A DNA stretch of 64,000 bases from CAZSDU01 sp963662525 (GCA_963662525.1 OY759717.1:1612001-1676000); one strand, 5' to 3'; counted from the stretch's first letter, positions 50,216 through 59,122 are shown. The notes: generated from the sequence alone by a model not told the origin. Made by a program: numbers and translations.

Positions 50216-51318
50216 TTCCGGTCAACCTCTGTTAACAGATAGTCTTCAAGCTCTGTTATCCTGTCGTCCAGCTGGAAATTCTTTTCAACCCTTTCCCTTG
50301 CTGCTTTGCCAAACTTAGCTCGGAGATTTTCATCCCGGCTTAATAATTCTATTCTCTCGCTCATCATTTCTACATCCGGATAATCAGCAAGGAAACCTGT
50401 TTCATTATCGATGATAATTTCTGGATTACTCGTTATATTAAAGGCAACAGTGGGTTTACCCGCAGCCATCGCTTCCACGATGACATATCCAAATCCTTCC
50501 CAGCAGGAGGTAAGAACAAAAATATCAATTGAACGCATAAAACCTGCCATATCTTCAACAAATCCAAGCAAAACAACCTCCTTCTGAAGATGGTATTTCT
50601 CAATCAGTTTTTCCAGGGTTGACTTCATCTCACCGATTCCTGCAATAAACAGGGTAAACCTGATTCCTTTCTGTTTTAAGCGGTTGGCAACTTCAATTAA
50701 ATAATGCTGCCCTTTTTGTAAAGTCAGCCTGCCGGCATTGCCCAAAATGATCCCTCCTCCTTTTTCAGCAACAGGAAAACAAAGATTACCGGGATGGTTA
50801 TCGAAAATATTCAAATCTATTCCATGATAAATAACCTTAACCGTTTCTGCATCGATGCTTTTTTTCAGATGGGTTAAAATTGTTCTTTTTGTCTCCAAGG
50901 AATTGGCGACAATATGAGTAACAAAGTGTTTAAAAAGGATTCGGTTAATCACGGTGTTTCTGATCGGAGTAGCAAGCCCTCTTAAGTAAACAATGTTGCG
51001 AACTCCGGCTATTTTTGAAGAGATCGCACCCAATTTGAAATCCTGTGAACTTGAAAACAGTATCGTGTCGGTTTTTTCCTTTTTAAAGAACCGAAACAGC
51101 TTAAAATATTTTAACGGATTTAAAAAGGAAAGATTTCCGGCAGAAATGTTAAACACGGGCAGATTGATAGCTTTTCCCTTTTCAGAGAGCGTTGAGTTCT
51201 TATCAGATACCAAATAAACATGATACCCTTTTTCTTCGAATTTTATTGCATATTCAAGGTGTAATTTTTCACCCCCGCCCCAAAACTTTACGGTATTAAA
51301 AAAGCAAATGTTCTTCAT
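50212..51318 (-). CDS. Family 4 glycosyltransferase
   Basis: A 368-residue GT-B enzyme with N-terminal acceptor domain and C-terminal nucleotide-sugar domain. The GT4 signatures are LGNAGRLTLQKGQHYLIEVA and the EGFGYVIVEAMAAGKPTVAFN segment with the conserved E-x7-E pair. The substrate is unknown. It lies nine bases after cvpA in the same direction. Confidence 0.92.
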   Translation of the reverse strand: MKNICFFNTVKFWGGGEKLHLEYAIKFEEKGYHVYLVSDKNSTLSEKGKAINLPVFNISAGNLSFLNPLKYFKLFRFFKKEKTDTILFSSSQDFKLGAISSKIAGVRNIVYLRGLATPIRNTVINRILFKHFVTHIVANSLETKRTILTHLKKSIDAETVKVIYHGIDLNIFDNHPGNLCFPVAEKGGGIILGNAGRLTLQKGQHYLIEVANRLKQKGIRFTLFIAGIGEMKSTLEKLIEKYHLQKEVVLLGFVEDMAGFMRSIDIFVLTSCWEGFGYVIVEAMAAGKPTVAFNITSNPEIIIDNETGFLADYPDVEMMSERIELLSRDENLRAKFGKAARERVEKNFQLDDRITELEDYLLTEVDRN

Positions 51319-51326
51319 TACCGATA

Positions 51327-51863
51327 TTATCGTGTTTCGTGATCAGTCTCCTGTAGAATTACCGCGGTACCCGGGAATTTGATCGATCCGCCAAAACGTT
51401 TCATCAGGGCAGGAAATACGCCGGTGACATGGTGATAAATAAACGATGCTGTTTTATCCTCTTTTTGTATCCACTTCTCCCCGGTGTCCACACTGGTAAT
51501 AATGAACAGCAGGATGCTGGCCAGGACGACCCCTTTGATAAATCCAAGGATAGCCCCTGCAAGGCAATTCAGAAATCCCATGCCAACTACATTCACGACT
51601 TTTTCCATCAATTTTGCAACCACAAAAACACCCGTTACCACGATTAAAAACGTGAGGGTAAAGGAGAGTATTGGAAGCCAGGTTCTTGATGGTTTAAGGT
51701 TTTTTAGTAAAATTCCATCAAGGAAATTCGAAAAATTCACGGCCAGATATATCCCGAGGATGAGTGCAATAAAAGTTGCCAGGCTGATGATAAATCCTTT
51801 CCGGTATCCCTGGATGATGAAAATTCCCACGAAAGCAAAAATCAGGAAATCAAGAAAGTTCAT
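51327..51863 (-). CDS. CvpA family membrane protein
   Basis: A 178-residue inner-membrane protein with four hydrophobic helices (for example FLIFAFVGIFIIQGYRKGFIISLATF and LNCLAGAILGFIKGVVLASILLFI). The CvpA motif GYRKGFI is present. In enterobacteria CvpA affects colicin V export and envelope stress tolerance; the molecular function is not settled. It lies between the mlaF and glycosyltransferase genes. Confidence 0.88.
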   Translation of the reverse strand: MNFLDFLIFAFVGIFIIQGYRKGFIISLATFIALILGIYLAVNFSNFLDGILLKNLKPSRTWLPILSFTLTFLIVVTGVFVVAKLMEKVVNVVGMGFLNCLAGAILGFIKGVVLASILLFIITSVDTGEKWIQKEDKTASFIYHHVTGVFPALMKRFGGSIKFPGTAVILQETDHETR

Positions 51864-51877
51864 ACCGAAAGGATTTG

Positions 51878-52624
51878 TTATTTTTTTAGCCGTGATGTTA
51901 ATTCGGTACCAAAAACAAATTCATTCAATTCCTTGTTTTCAGTATGTAAAATCGTTTCCTTATCGCCTTTCCACCATAACTCTCCTTCATAGATAAAGGC
52001 AACGCTGTCGCCGATTCCAAGGACAGAATTCATATCATGGGTGTTCACGATAGTGGTTATGTCATATTCCCTGGTAATTTCCTGGATCAGCCTGTCGATC
52101 ACCCCGGAAGTCTGGGGATCCAGTCCGGAATTGGGCTCATCACAGAACAGGTACTGGGGTTTCATGGCTATGGCTCTGGCAATGGCCACCCGTTTCCGCA
52201 TACCTCCGCTGAGCTCTGAAGGCATAAGTTTGTTCACATTTTCAAGGTTAACCCTTTGTAAGACGAAATTCACCCGCTCTTTTTTTTCTTCCAGACTCTG
52301 GTCGGTGAACATATTCAACGGAAACATCACATTCCCCTCCACATTCATGGAGTCAAACAGGGCTCCTCCCTGGAAAAGCATACCGATCTCTTTTCTTAGG
52401 GTCTTGCGGCTTTCAAAGTTCATTTCGGTAAAGTTCCGCCCATCATAAACAACCATTCCCTGGTCAACTTCAAAAAGACCGACCAGGCATTTCATCAGGA
52501 CGGTTTTCCCGGAACCGCTCTGCCCGATGATCAGGTTGGTCATGCCCTTTTCGAATGTACAACTGATGTTTTTCAGCACATGATGATCGCCGAAATGCTT
52601 ATCGATGTTCCGGGCCTCTATCAT
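51878..52624 (-). CDS. mlaF: Phospholipid ABC transporter ATP-binding protein, MlaF-like
   Basis: A 248-residue ATPase. Walker A is GQSGSGKT at about 34-41, signature LSGGMRKRVAIARAIA, Walker B YLFCDEPNSGLDP and switch histidine VNTHDMNSV. The N after CDEP is the form seen in MlaF/Ttg2A-type ATPases. It overlaps the permease gene by four bases. With MlaE it should move phospholipids between the membranes. No mlaD gene is in the window. Confidence 0.93.
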   Translation of the reverse strand: MIEARNIDKHFGDHHVLKNISCTFEKGMTNLIIGQSGSGKTVLMKCLVGLFEVDQGMVVYDGRNFTEMNFESRKTLRKEIGMLFQGGALFDSMNVEGNVMFPLNMFTDQSLEEKKERVNFVLQRVNLENVNKLMPSELSGGMRKRVAIARAIAMKPQYLFCDEPNSGLDPQTSGVIDRLIQEITREYDITTIVNTHDMNSVLGIGDSVAFIYEGELWWKGDKETILHTENKELNEFVFGTELTSRLKK

Positions 52625-53364
52625 GTGAGCAACAATTGGGTGAGTACCAGGTTAAACAGGATAATGGTGATGCTGCTGATGACAACCGCCTTGGTGCTGG
52701 CCTGCCCCACTTCCCTCGCCCCTCCCTGGGTCTCATAGCCGTAAAATCCGGAAATGGAGGAAATGATGAATGCAAAAAATACTGTTTTTGTCAGGGCATA
52801 GAAAATAGTATAGCCTTCAAAATCGATTCTGATCCCTTCCACAAAATCGGAAGTGGTAACCAGGCCGGTGGCAACCATGGCGAACCATCCGCCCAAAATT
52901 CCCATCCACATGCTGAAAACGATCAGCACAGGATTGATCAGGATGGATGCGGTGATCTTGGGAAAAATAAGGTAATTGGCTGAATTGACCCCCATGATCT
53001 CCAGGGCATCAATCTGCTCTGTGACCCGCATGGTCCCGATCTGGGAAGCAATGCTCGATCCTACCTTCCCGGCCAGGATCAGGCTGATCACGGTAGGTGA
53101 AAATTCAAGGATCACCGACTGCCGCGTGGTGAAGCCCACCATCGACATGGGGATCAGCGGGCTGTCGATGTTGTAGGCAGTCTGGATGGCAACAACAGCG
53201 CCCATAAACAGGGAGATGAACGCCACAATGCCGATGGAGTCCAGTCCTAACTGCTCCAGCTCTTCAAACAACTGCCGCTGATAGATCTTCCGCTTCTGGG
53301 GACGGGTAAAAACCCGCTGCATGAGCAGGACATATCTTCCAATGGTATCAAATACCTTCAGCAT
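52621..53364 (-). CDS. mlaE: Phospholipid ABC transporter permease, MlaE-like
   Basis: A 247-residue inner-membrane protein with five or six helices. MlaE family signatures include GAVVAIQTAYNIDS, PTVISLILAGKVGSSIASQIGTMRVTEQIDALEIMGVNS and the YEITQGGAREVGQ-like GFYGYETQGGAREVGQAST. Its start overlaps no gene, and a -7 box is 22 bases upstream. First gene of mlaE-mlaF-cvpA-glycosyltransferase. Confidence 0.94.
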   Translation of the reverse strand: MLKVFDTIGRYVLLMQRVFTRPQKRKIYQRQLFEELEQLGLDSIGIVAFISLFMGAVVAIQTAYNIDSPLIPMSMVGFTTRQSVILEFSPTVISLILAGKVGSSIASQIGTMRVTEQIDALEIMGVNSANYLIFPKITASILINPVLIVFSMWMGILGGWFAMVATGLVTTSDFVEGIRIDFEGYTIFYALTKTVFFAFIISSISGFYGYETQGGAREVGQASTKAVVISSITIILFNLVLTQLLLT

Positions 53365-53385
53365 AAAATCTTTTTGCTAAAATAC

Positions 53386-53393
53386 CAAAAATA
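53386..53393 (-). promoter_or_regulatory. -7 box of mlaE
   Basis: On the minus strand TATTTTTG, an exact TAnnTTTG, 22 bases before the mlaE ATG. No -33 box is clear. Confidence 0.55.
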
Positions 53394-53432
53394 GGTGAAA
53401 TAACGTTTCAGAGGAAGAAATATTGATACGGT

Positions 53433-53511
53433 CTGCCCGACAGGCAGGGATATGAGATAAAGGATACAAGATGCAAGACGCAAGGCATCGCCTATCGCCT
53501 ATCGCTTATCG
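53433..53511. repeat. Hairpin plus 7-bp repeat upstream of small lipoprotein gene
   Basis: A small hairpin (CTGCC-CGACA-GGCAG, 53433-53447) is followed by nine heptamers: GATATGA, GATAAAG, GATACAA, GATGCAA, GACGCAA, GGCATCG, CCTATCG twice, CTTATCG. The hairpin and GATACAA/GATGCAA units are relatives of the copies inside ispG and the glycosyltransferase; the CCTATCG units match 26368-26402. Confidence 0.85.
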
Positions 53512-53548
53512 TCAAATTTTTTTGTACTTTTACATTGACGATTTTTAT

Positions 53549-53680
53549 ATGCGTATTTTAAAACGACGGTTCGTGTTTTTAATCTTATTCCTTAGTCTGG
53601 TATTGCTGGGGGTATCCTGCAGCACCCAGCGTTATCCGGCCCACCGGAAAGGACATTCAAAAGGCTGCAATTGCCCCTGA
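53549..53680 (+). CDS. Small lipoprotein, 43 residues
   Basis: A very short lipoprotein: MRILKRRFVFLILFLSLVLL, then a lipobox-like GVSCST and a tail of basic residues with KGCNCP at the end. The mature part would be about 20 residues, and two further cysteines suggest metal binding or disulfides. The start is the ATG at 53549; a longer frame beginning in the repeat lacks a signal peptide. No function is known. Confidence 0.6.
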   Translation: MRILKRRFVFLILFLSLVLLGVSCSTQRYPAHRKGHSKGCNCP

Positions 53681-53794
53681 TATTAATCCTACCTTTGCTT
53701 CTTACACCCGGGACCGAAAAACGTGCAACTATTTTTCTTCAAAAGAAAACAAAAAACAAGGAGAATTATCCCGTCTCAGGGTCGTTCTGCCGTG

Positions 53795-54427
53795 ATGGAA
53801 ATGCTGGTCCCCTGCCTTCCGGCTGGCGCTGCCGATGTCCTTATGGAATACTGGGATGAAAAACCCTTTCACCTGAAGATCGTGCGTCACCGGCATTCAA
53901 AAAGCGGTGATTTCCGGCCTGCCCATAATGGAGATCCTGCCCGGATCACCATCAATGGCGACCTGAGTCCATCTGCCTTCCTGATCACCCTGATCCATGA
54001 ACTGGCCCATCATTCAGTACAAACAAAGCCCCGCCCAAGGCCTCACGGAGCTGAATGGAAATCAAGATTCCGGGAACTGATGCAACCATTTCTGATTTCA
54101 TCGGTTTTTCCTCCTGAGGTTCTGATCCCTTTGCAGAAGTACATGAAAAATCCGCTGGCTTCAACTTCCGCCGATCAGGACCTGAGCCGGGCGCTGAAAA
54201 ATCCTGAAGATAATAGTGGACAAGTTCACCTGGAGGAACTCCCCCAGGAAGCTGTTTTTCGCATTCATAACGGAAAAACCTTCCGCAAGAAGGAGAAACT
54301 GCGAAAGCGCTACCGCTGTATCTGTCTGCAGAACCAGCGGATCTACCTGATCAGTCCGCTGGCGCCGGTTGTTCCGTTGAGCCGGGAGCAGACAAAAGGG
54401 GGAAGCAAGGCGGTAGCACCCCGGTAG
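53795..54427 (+). CDS. SprT-like zinc metalloprotease family protein
   Basis: A 210-residue protein of the SprT/SPRTN-like group. The zinc-binding motif HELAHH is followed by the third ligand region HGAEWKSRFRELM. In eukaryotes such proteins cut DNA-protein crosslinks; in bacteria the role is not known. The ATG at 53795 is chosen by comparison of the distance to the HLKIV strand; an in-frame GTG at 53723 would add 24 residues. The last residues and stop codon are part of an 11-bp repeat. A C-rich segment with two cysteines (YRCICLQNQ) suggests a zinc ribbon. Confidence 0.82.
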   Translation: MEMLVPCLPAGAADVLMEYWDEKPFHLKIVRHRHSKSGDFRPAHNGDPARITINGDLSPSAFLITLIHELAHHSVQTKPRPRPHGAEWKSRFRELMQPFLISSVFPPEVLIPLQKYMKNPLASTSADQDLSRALKNPEDNSGQVHLEELPQEAVFRIHNGKTFRKKEKLRKRYRCICLQNQRIYLISPLAPVVPLSREQTKGGSKAVAPR

Positions 54428-54447
54428 CACCCCGGTAGCATTCCGGT
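54412..54447. repeat. 11-bp tandem repeat over the sprT stop codon
   Basis: GGTAGCACCCC twice, then GGTAGCATTCC and GGT. The stop codon TAG of the sprT-like gene is inside the second unit, so the array provides its last codons and its stop. Unit length differs from that of other repeats in the window. Confidence 0.85.
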
Positions 54448-54520
54448 CTTCAATGCTTGTTATAAGGGAGTTTAATTACACCCAGCAAGGTTAAATTAAG
54501 TTAATGTTTTCTTACAATCA

Positions 54521-54551
54521 TTGTTTTTCAAACGGTATATTGATATTTTTG
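54521..54551 (+). promoter_or_regulatory. Promoter of the mannose-1-phosphate guanylyltransferase gene
   Basis: TTG at 54521-54523, 20 bases, then TATTTTTG at 54544-54551. Both boxes fit the Bacteroidota consensus. It is 24 bases from the ATG. Confidence 0.7.
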
Positions 54552-54575
54552 TGAAACATTTGTAAACCTTCCCAG

Positions 54576-55673
54576 ATGGCAAAATCGATTCACAACTATT
54601 GCGTGATCATGGCCGGGGGGATAGGCGCCCGGTTCTGGCCCATGAGCCGCACCTCTCATCCCAAGCAATTCATCGATATTTTAGGAACAGGGGAAACCCT
54701 TATCCAGCAAACCTTTAACCGTTTTAAAAAGATCTGTCCCCGGGAAAATATTTACATCGTCACCAATGAAATCTATAAAAGCCTGGTGAAGGAACAGATA
54801 CCAGAGCTGGATTGCCGGCAAATACTGCTCGAACCTTCCCGCAGGAACACGGCTCCCTGCATTGCCTACGCCAACTATTGCATCCTGGAAAGAGACCCGG
54901 AAGCCCGGATCGTAGTCGCCCCTTCCGATCATATCATCCTGAAAGAAGAAGTCTTCCTGAACGACATAGAATCGGCGCTGAAAGCAGCTTCCGGTCATGA
55001 CTGGCTGCTGACCCTGGGCATTCGTCCCAGCCGCCCCGATACCGGCTATGGCTACATCCAGTACAGCGAAGGCGTTGTTTATCCCGACAATCATCATCTC
55101 CGGAAAGTAAAAACATTCACCGAAAAGCCCAACCTCGAATTAGCAGAGACTTTCCTTAAATGCGGAGACTTTCTCTGGAATTCAGGGATTTTTATCTGGT
55201 CTCTGAAAAGCATCATGAAGGCTTTTAAAGAACACCTCCCGGAAGTTGACGTGCTGTTCAGCCAGGGACAGGGAAAATTCGGGACCAAAGAAGAAAAGAA
55301 TTTTATTTCCGAAACCTATTCCATCTGCAAAAGCATTTCCATCGACTATGGGGTCATGGAAAAAGCCAACAATGTGTATGTGCTGTCGGCAGATTTCGGC
55401 TGGTCCGACCTGGGAACCTGGGGCTCCCTTTATGAAAACCGTCCCCAGGATGCACAGGGCAATGCCATCGTGGGTAAGAATGTACTGATGTATGATTCCT
55501 CCAACTGCATTGTCAACATGCCCAATGACAAGGTGGTTGTGTTAGAGGGAATGAACGACTTCATCGTGGTGGAATCGGAGAATGTATTGCTGGTTTGCCG
55601 CAAAACCGACGAACAGCAGATCCGGCAGTTCGTCAACGACGTCCGCCTCGAAAAAGGCGAGAAGTTCGTGTAA
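54576..55673 (+). CDS. manC: Mannose-1-phosphate guanylyltransferase
   Basis: A 365-residue nucleotidyltransferase that makes GDP-mannose for glycan synthesis. The pyrophosphorylase signature is AGGIGARFWPMSRTSHPKQF (about 13-32), followed by LLEPSRRNTAPCI and FTEKPNLELAETF. It lacks the C-terminal phosphomannose isomerase domain found in fused ManC/AlgA enzymes. A single gene, convergent with the T9SS-protein genes. Confidence 0.95.
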   Translation: MAKSIHNYCVIMAGGIGARFWPMSRTSHPKQFIDILGTGETLIQQTFNRFKKICPRENIYIVTNEIYKSLVKEQIPELDCRQILLEPSRRNTAPCIAYANYCILERDPEARIVVAPSDHIILKEEVFLNDIESALKAASGHDWLLTLGIRPSRPDTGYGYIQYSEGVVYPDNHHLRKVKTFTEKPNLELAETFLKCGDFLWNSGIFIWSLKSIMKAFKEHLPEVDVLFSQGQGKFGTKEEKNFISETYSICKSISIDYGVMEKANNVYVLSADFGWSDLGTWGSLYENRPQDAQGNAIVGKNVLMYDSSNCIVNMPNDKVVVLEGMNDFIVVESENVLLVCRKTDEQQIRQFVNDVRLEKGEKFV

Positions 55674-55693
55674 AAACGGCGAAGGGAAACATA

Positions 55694-57325
55694 TTACTCA
55701 AACACAATCTTCCCCGAATAGTTCTTTTTACCATTGCTGAGAATGGCCGTGTACATTCCTTTGGCCTGGGCTTCGATGTTTAGTTTTATTTTGTCTTCAG
55801 CGATTTCAACTGCCGATTGCTGAATCAGTCTCCCTTTGTTATCGAAAATCTGCAGCCTGAGGTTTTTCTCCTTTTTAAATTCATCAGGAATGCTGATGTT
55901 GCACTTGCCAGTATTGGGGTTGGCATAGATGAGCAACGAATTTTGTTCTTTTTTTGGGGGGTCTTCCAGGCCGGTAATGGCGGAGCATTTGGCGAGAATA
56001 ATATCTGTACCTCCATAGGAATTAAAGACTTTTGAACCTAATGAAGTGGAACCCGAAAACAGATACGTAAAATACGGATTACCTTCGGTGTCATTGCAGA
56101 TGCCCGATCCCCAGCCGTTTCCGAAAGAATATGCGCCAAGACATTTCCCAGAGTTATCGTAACTGGTCATGAACATATCCTCATTCGAAATTGATTTAAC
56201 CTGAAAATCATCAAACCGCGTTGTCCCGCTATAGTGACCTGTTACCGTGATCTTTCCATTTCTATCGGTTGCCAAACTGAATCCTTCTGTGTAATAACTG
56301 CTAACCGTTTGCCTTGCCCATAATGGTTTTCCGGTTTTATCATATTTCACTAAAAACATCTCCTTTTTTCCTGTTTTTGGCGCTAAAAAAGTACCGCTGA
56401 AATTGATGGAATCACGAAAATATCCTGTTTGAAAGATATTCCCATCTACATCAATGGCAATATCTGAAACAGACTCGGTGATATGGGATATCCCTTCCCT
56501 GAGCCATTTTGCATCTCCTTTAGAATCAAAACAACAGATCAGGCTACTCCAAAATCCTTTATGCGCAATAATAATGGTGTCTATTCTTACTGTATCATCA
56601 ACCTCCAAGCATCCGCCAACAATAATATCCGAATCAACTATCTTCAGCCCAGGCGTTCTGATCTGAGACCATGCAAATTTATTTTTAGCCCATTGACATT
56701 TCCCATCCTGGTTGAATTTTGCCAGGAAACCTCCTCTTGGAATCTCAAAATCATCAAAATTGGCAGTTAATGAATTTGAACCACACATATAAATACATCC
56801 GTTTTTATCAAAAGCAATTTTTGATGCTCTGTCATCTCCAACTCCACCCGCTTGAGTACCCCAAACACAATTGCCATCGAGGTTATATTTTAAGAGGAAA
56901 ATGTCCAATCCCCCCCTGGAGGTCATAACGCACGAACCAAAGCTTACGGCTCCATAAAAACTACCAGAGATGAAAATGTGGTTGGAAACATTGTCATAAT
57001 TCACTTTGATGAATTCAAATGATTCTTCGTTCCAGCCCCCGATCTGTCGCACCCAGAGTTCCTTTCCTGTTGGATCGTACTTTACCAGAAAGAGATCATT
57101 GACCCCGTGCCTGACCAAAGTATCTGTTTGAAAGTAGCAAAAAATACCCTGAAATCCTCCCGCGAAATAAAAGTTTCCTTCATTATCGCAACAACCTGAT
57201 CCCCCGGAATCATAATATTCGCTTCCGATTTGATTCGACCAGAAAAAAGTTTGACCATTGACCGTATTAAAGTTGAATATTGCACAGGTCAAGACAAAAC
57301 CGATAATAAAAAATATTATTTTCAT
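55694..57325 (-). CDS. T9SS-secreted beta-propeller protein (copy 1)
   Basis: A 543-residue secreted protein. Signal peptide (about 1-25, ending NTVNGQ), then repeated segments of the SBBP/beta-propeller type (for example FYFAGGFQGIFCYFQTD, IFISGSFYGAVSF, ITVTGHYSGTTRFDDF), then a linker and a C-terminal type IX sorting domain (about 465-543: NPNTGKCNISIP, LRLQIFDNKGRLIQQ, GMYTAILSNGKKNYSGKIVFE). The ATG at 57325 is chosen by comparison with copy 2. It is last in the three-gene tandem. Function unknown. Confidence 0.85.
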   Translation of the reverse strand: MKIIFFIIGFVLTCAIFNFNTVNGQTFFWSNQIGSEYYDSGGSGCCDNEGNFYFAGGFQGIFCYFQTDTLVRHGVNDLFLVKYDPTGKELWVRQIGGWNEESFEFIKVNYDNVSNHIFISGSFYGAVSFGSCVMTSRGGLDIFLLKYNLDGNCVWGTQAGGVGDDRASKIAFDKNGCIYMCGSNSLTANFDDFEIPRGGFLAKFNQDGKCQWAKNKFAWSQIRTPGLKIVDSDIIVGGCLEVDDTVRIDTIIIAHKGFWSSLICCFDSKGDAKWLREGISHITESVSDIAIDVDGNIFQTGYFRDSINFSGTFLAPKTGKKEMFLVKYDKTGKPLWARQTVSSYYTEGFSLATDRNGKITVTGHYSGTTRFDDFQVKSISNEDMFMTSYDNSGKCLGAYSFGNGWGSGICNDTEGNPYFTYLFSGSTSLGSKVFNSYGGTDIILAKCSAITGLEDPPKKEQNSLLIYANPNTGKCNISIPDEFKKEKNLRLQIFDNKGRLIQQSAVEIAEDKIKLNIEAQAKGMYTAILSNGKKNYSGKIVFE

Positions 57326-57367
57326 ATGGCATTTCATTAGTGCCTAATGATAAAAATTATTTTTTAA

Positions 57368-57404
57368 CCCCCTTCCCTGGCAGGGTAAGAGCCTGGGAAG
57401 GGGG
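57368..57404. repeat. Inverted-repeat hairpin between paralog copies 2 and 1
   Basis: A 14-bp stem with one mismatch (arm CCCCCTTCCCTGGC) around the nine-base loop AGGGTAAGA. It lies six bases downstream of the copy 2 stop codon. The other copy, at 59081-59117, has the same loop. There is no clean T run, so a terminator role is doubtful. Confidence 0.8.
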
Positions 57405-57409
57405 CGCGA

Positions 57410-59041
57410 TCACTCAAACACAATCTTCCCCGAATAGTTCTTTTTGCTATTGCTGAGGATGGCCATGTATATTCCCTTGGCCTGGGCTTCGATGTTCAGT
57501 TTTATTTTGTCTTCAGCGATTTCAACAGCTGCCTGCTGGATCAATCTCCCTTTGTTGTCGAAAATCTGCAACCTGAGATTTTTATCATTCTTAAATTCAT
57601 CCGGAATGCTGATGTTGCACTTGCCGGTATTGGGGTTGGCATAGATGAGCAACGAATTTTGTTCGTTTTTTGGGGGTTCTTCCAGACCGGTGATGGCCGA
57701 GCATTTGGCTATAATAATATCTGTACTTCCATAGGAATTAAAAACTTTTGAACCTAATGAAGTGGAACCCGAAAACAGAAATGTAAAATACGGATTACCT
57801 TCGGTGTCATTGCAGATGCCCGATCCCAAGCCGTTTCCGAAAGAATATGCACCAAGACATTTCCCAGAGTTATCGTAACTGGTCATGAACATATCCTCAT
57901 TCGAAATTGATTTAACCTGAAAATCATCAAATCGCGTTAACCCACTGTAGTGACCTGTTACAGTGATCTTTCCATTTCTATCTGTTGCCAGGCCGAATCC
58001 TTCTGCATAATAACTGCTAACAGTTTGCCTTGCCCATAAGGTTTTTCCGGTTTTATCATATTTAACTAAAAACATCTCCTGTTTTCCTGTTTTTGGCGCT
58101 AAAAAAGTACCGCTGAAATTAATGGAATCAACAAAATATCCTGTTTGAAATATATTCCCATTTACATCAAGGGCAATATCCGAAACAGACTCAGTGTAAA
58201 GGGATATCCCTTCCCTGAGCCATTTTGCATCTCCTTTAGAATCAAAACAACAGATCAGGCTACTGCAAAATCCTTTATGTGCAATGACTATTGTATCTAT
58301 CCTTACCGTATCATCTACTCCCAGGCATCCGCCAACAATAATGTCCGAATCAACTATCTTCAGTCCAGGCGTTCTGATCTGAGACCAGGCAAATTTATTT
58401 TTAGCCCATTGACATTTCCCATCCTGGTTGAATTTTGCCAGGAAACCTCCTATTGGAATCTCAAAATTATCAAAATTTGCAGGTAAAGAATTTGAACCAC
58501 ACATATAAATACATCCGTTTTTATCAAAAGCAATTTTTGAGGCTTTGTCATCTCCAACTCCACCCGCTTGAGTACCCCAAACACAATAGCCATCGAGGTT
58601 ATATTTTAAGAGGAAAATGTCCAATCCCCCCCGGGAGGTCATAATGCACGAACCAAAGCTTACGGCTCCATAAAAACTACCAGAGATGAAAATGTGGTTG
58701 GAAGCATTGTCATAATTCACTTTGATGAATTCAAATGATTCTTCGTTCCAGCCCCCGATCTGTCGCACCCAGAGTTCCTTTCCTGTTGGATCGTACTTTA
58801 CCAGAAAGAGATCATTGACCCCGTGCCTGACCAAAGTATCGGTTTGAAAGTAACAAAAAATACCCTGAAATCCTCCTGCGAAATAAAAGTTTCCTTCATT
58901 ATCGCAACAACCTGATCCCCCGGAATCATAATATTCGCTTCCGATTTGATTCGACCAGAAAAAAGTTTGACCATTGACCGTATTAAAGTTGAATATTGCA
59001 CAGGTCAAGACAAAACAGATAATAAAAAATATTTTTTTCAT
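57410..59041 (-). CDS. T9SS-secreted beta-propeller protein (copy 2)
   Basis: A 543-residue protein of the same length as copy 1, from which it differs at roughly 35 residues by eye. Signal peptide, beta-propeller-like repeats and C-terminal type IX sorting domain are all as in copy 1. The near identity continues through most of the DNA, so the two are a recent tandem duplication. It lies between hairpins. The sorting domain should bring it to the cell surface or outside. Confidence 0.85.
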   Translation of the reverse strand: MKKIFFIICFVLTCAIFNFNTVNGQTFFWSNQIGSEYYDSGGSGCCDNEGNFYFAGGFQGIFCYFQTDTLVRHGVNDLFLVKYDPTGKELWVRQIGGWNEESFEFIKVNYDNASNHIFISGSFYGAVSFGSCIMTSRGGLDIFLLKYNLDGYCVWGTQAGGVGDDKASKIAFDKNGCIYMCGSNSLPANFDNFEIPIGGFLAKFNQDGKCQWAKNKFAWSQIRTPGLKIVDSDIIVGGCLGVDDTVRIDTIVIAHKGFCSSLICCFDSKGDAKWLREGISLYTESVSDIALDVNGNIFQTGYFVDSINFSGTFLAPKTGKQEMFLVKYDKTGKTLWARQTVSSYYAEGFGLATDRNGKITVTGHYSGLTRFDDFQVKSISNEDMFMTSYDNSGKCLGAYSFGNGLGSGICNDTEGNPYFTFLFSGSTSLGSKVFNSYGSTDIIIAKCSAITGLEEPPKNEQNSLLIYANPNTGKCNISIPDEFKNDKNLRLQIFDNKGRLIQQAAVEIAEDKIKLNIEAQAKGIYMAILSNSKKNYSGKIVFE

Positions 59042-59080
59042 AACAAGGATTGTTCATAATCATACCCATCCCCCCCTATA

Positions 59081-59117
59081 CCTCCTTCTCTGGCAGGGTA
59101 AGAGCCAGAGAAGGGGG
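59081..59117. repeat. Inverted-repeat hairpin between paralog copies 3 and 2
   Basis: A 14-bp stem with one mismatch (arms CCTCCTTCTCTGGC and GCCAGAGAAGGGGG) around the loop AGGGTAAGA, identical in loop to the hairpin at 57368-57404. It lies five bases past the copy 3 stop codon. Confidence 0.8.
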
Positions 59118-59122
59118 CGCTC

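Noticed and set aside
54544..54567. TTGTGAAACATTTGTAA upstream of manC as a Rex site
   Set aside because: The right half does not mirror the left half; only the promoter boxes are convincing.
57368..57404. Hairpin as a standard terminator
   Set aside because: Neither this hairpin nor the one at 59081 is followed by a run of T on the coding strand.
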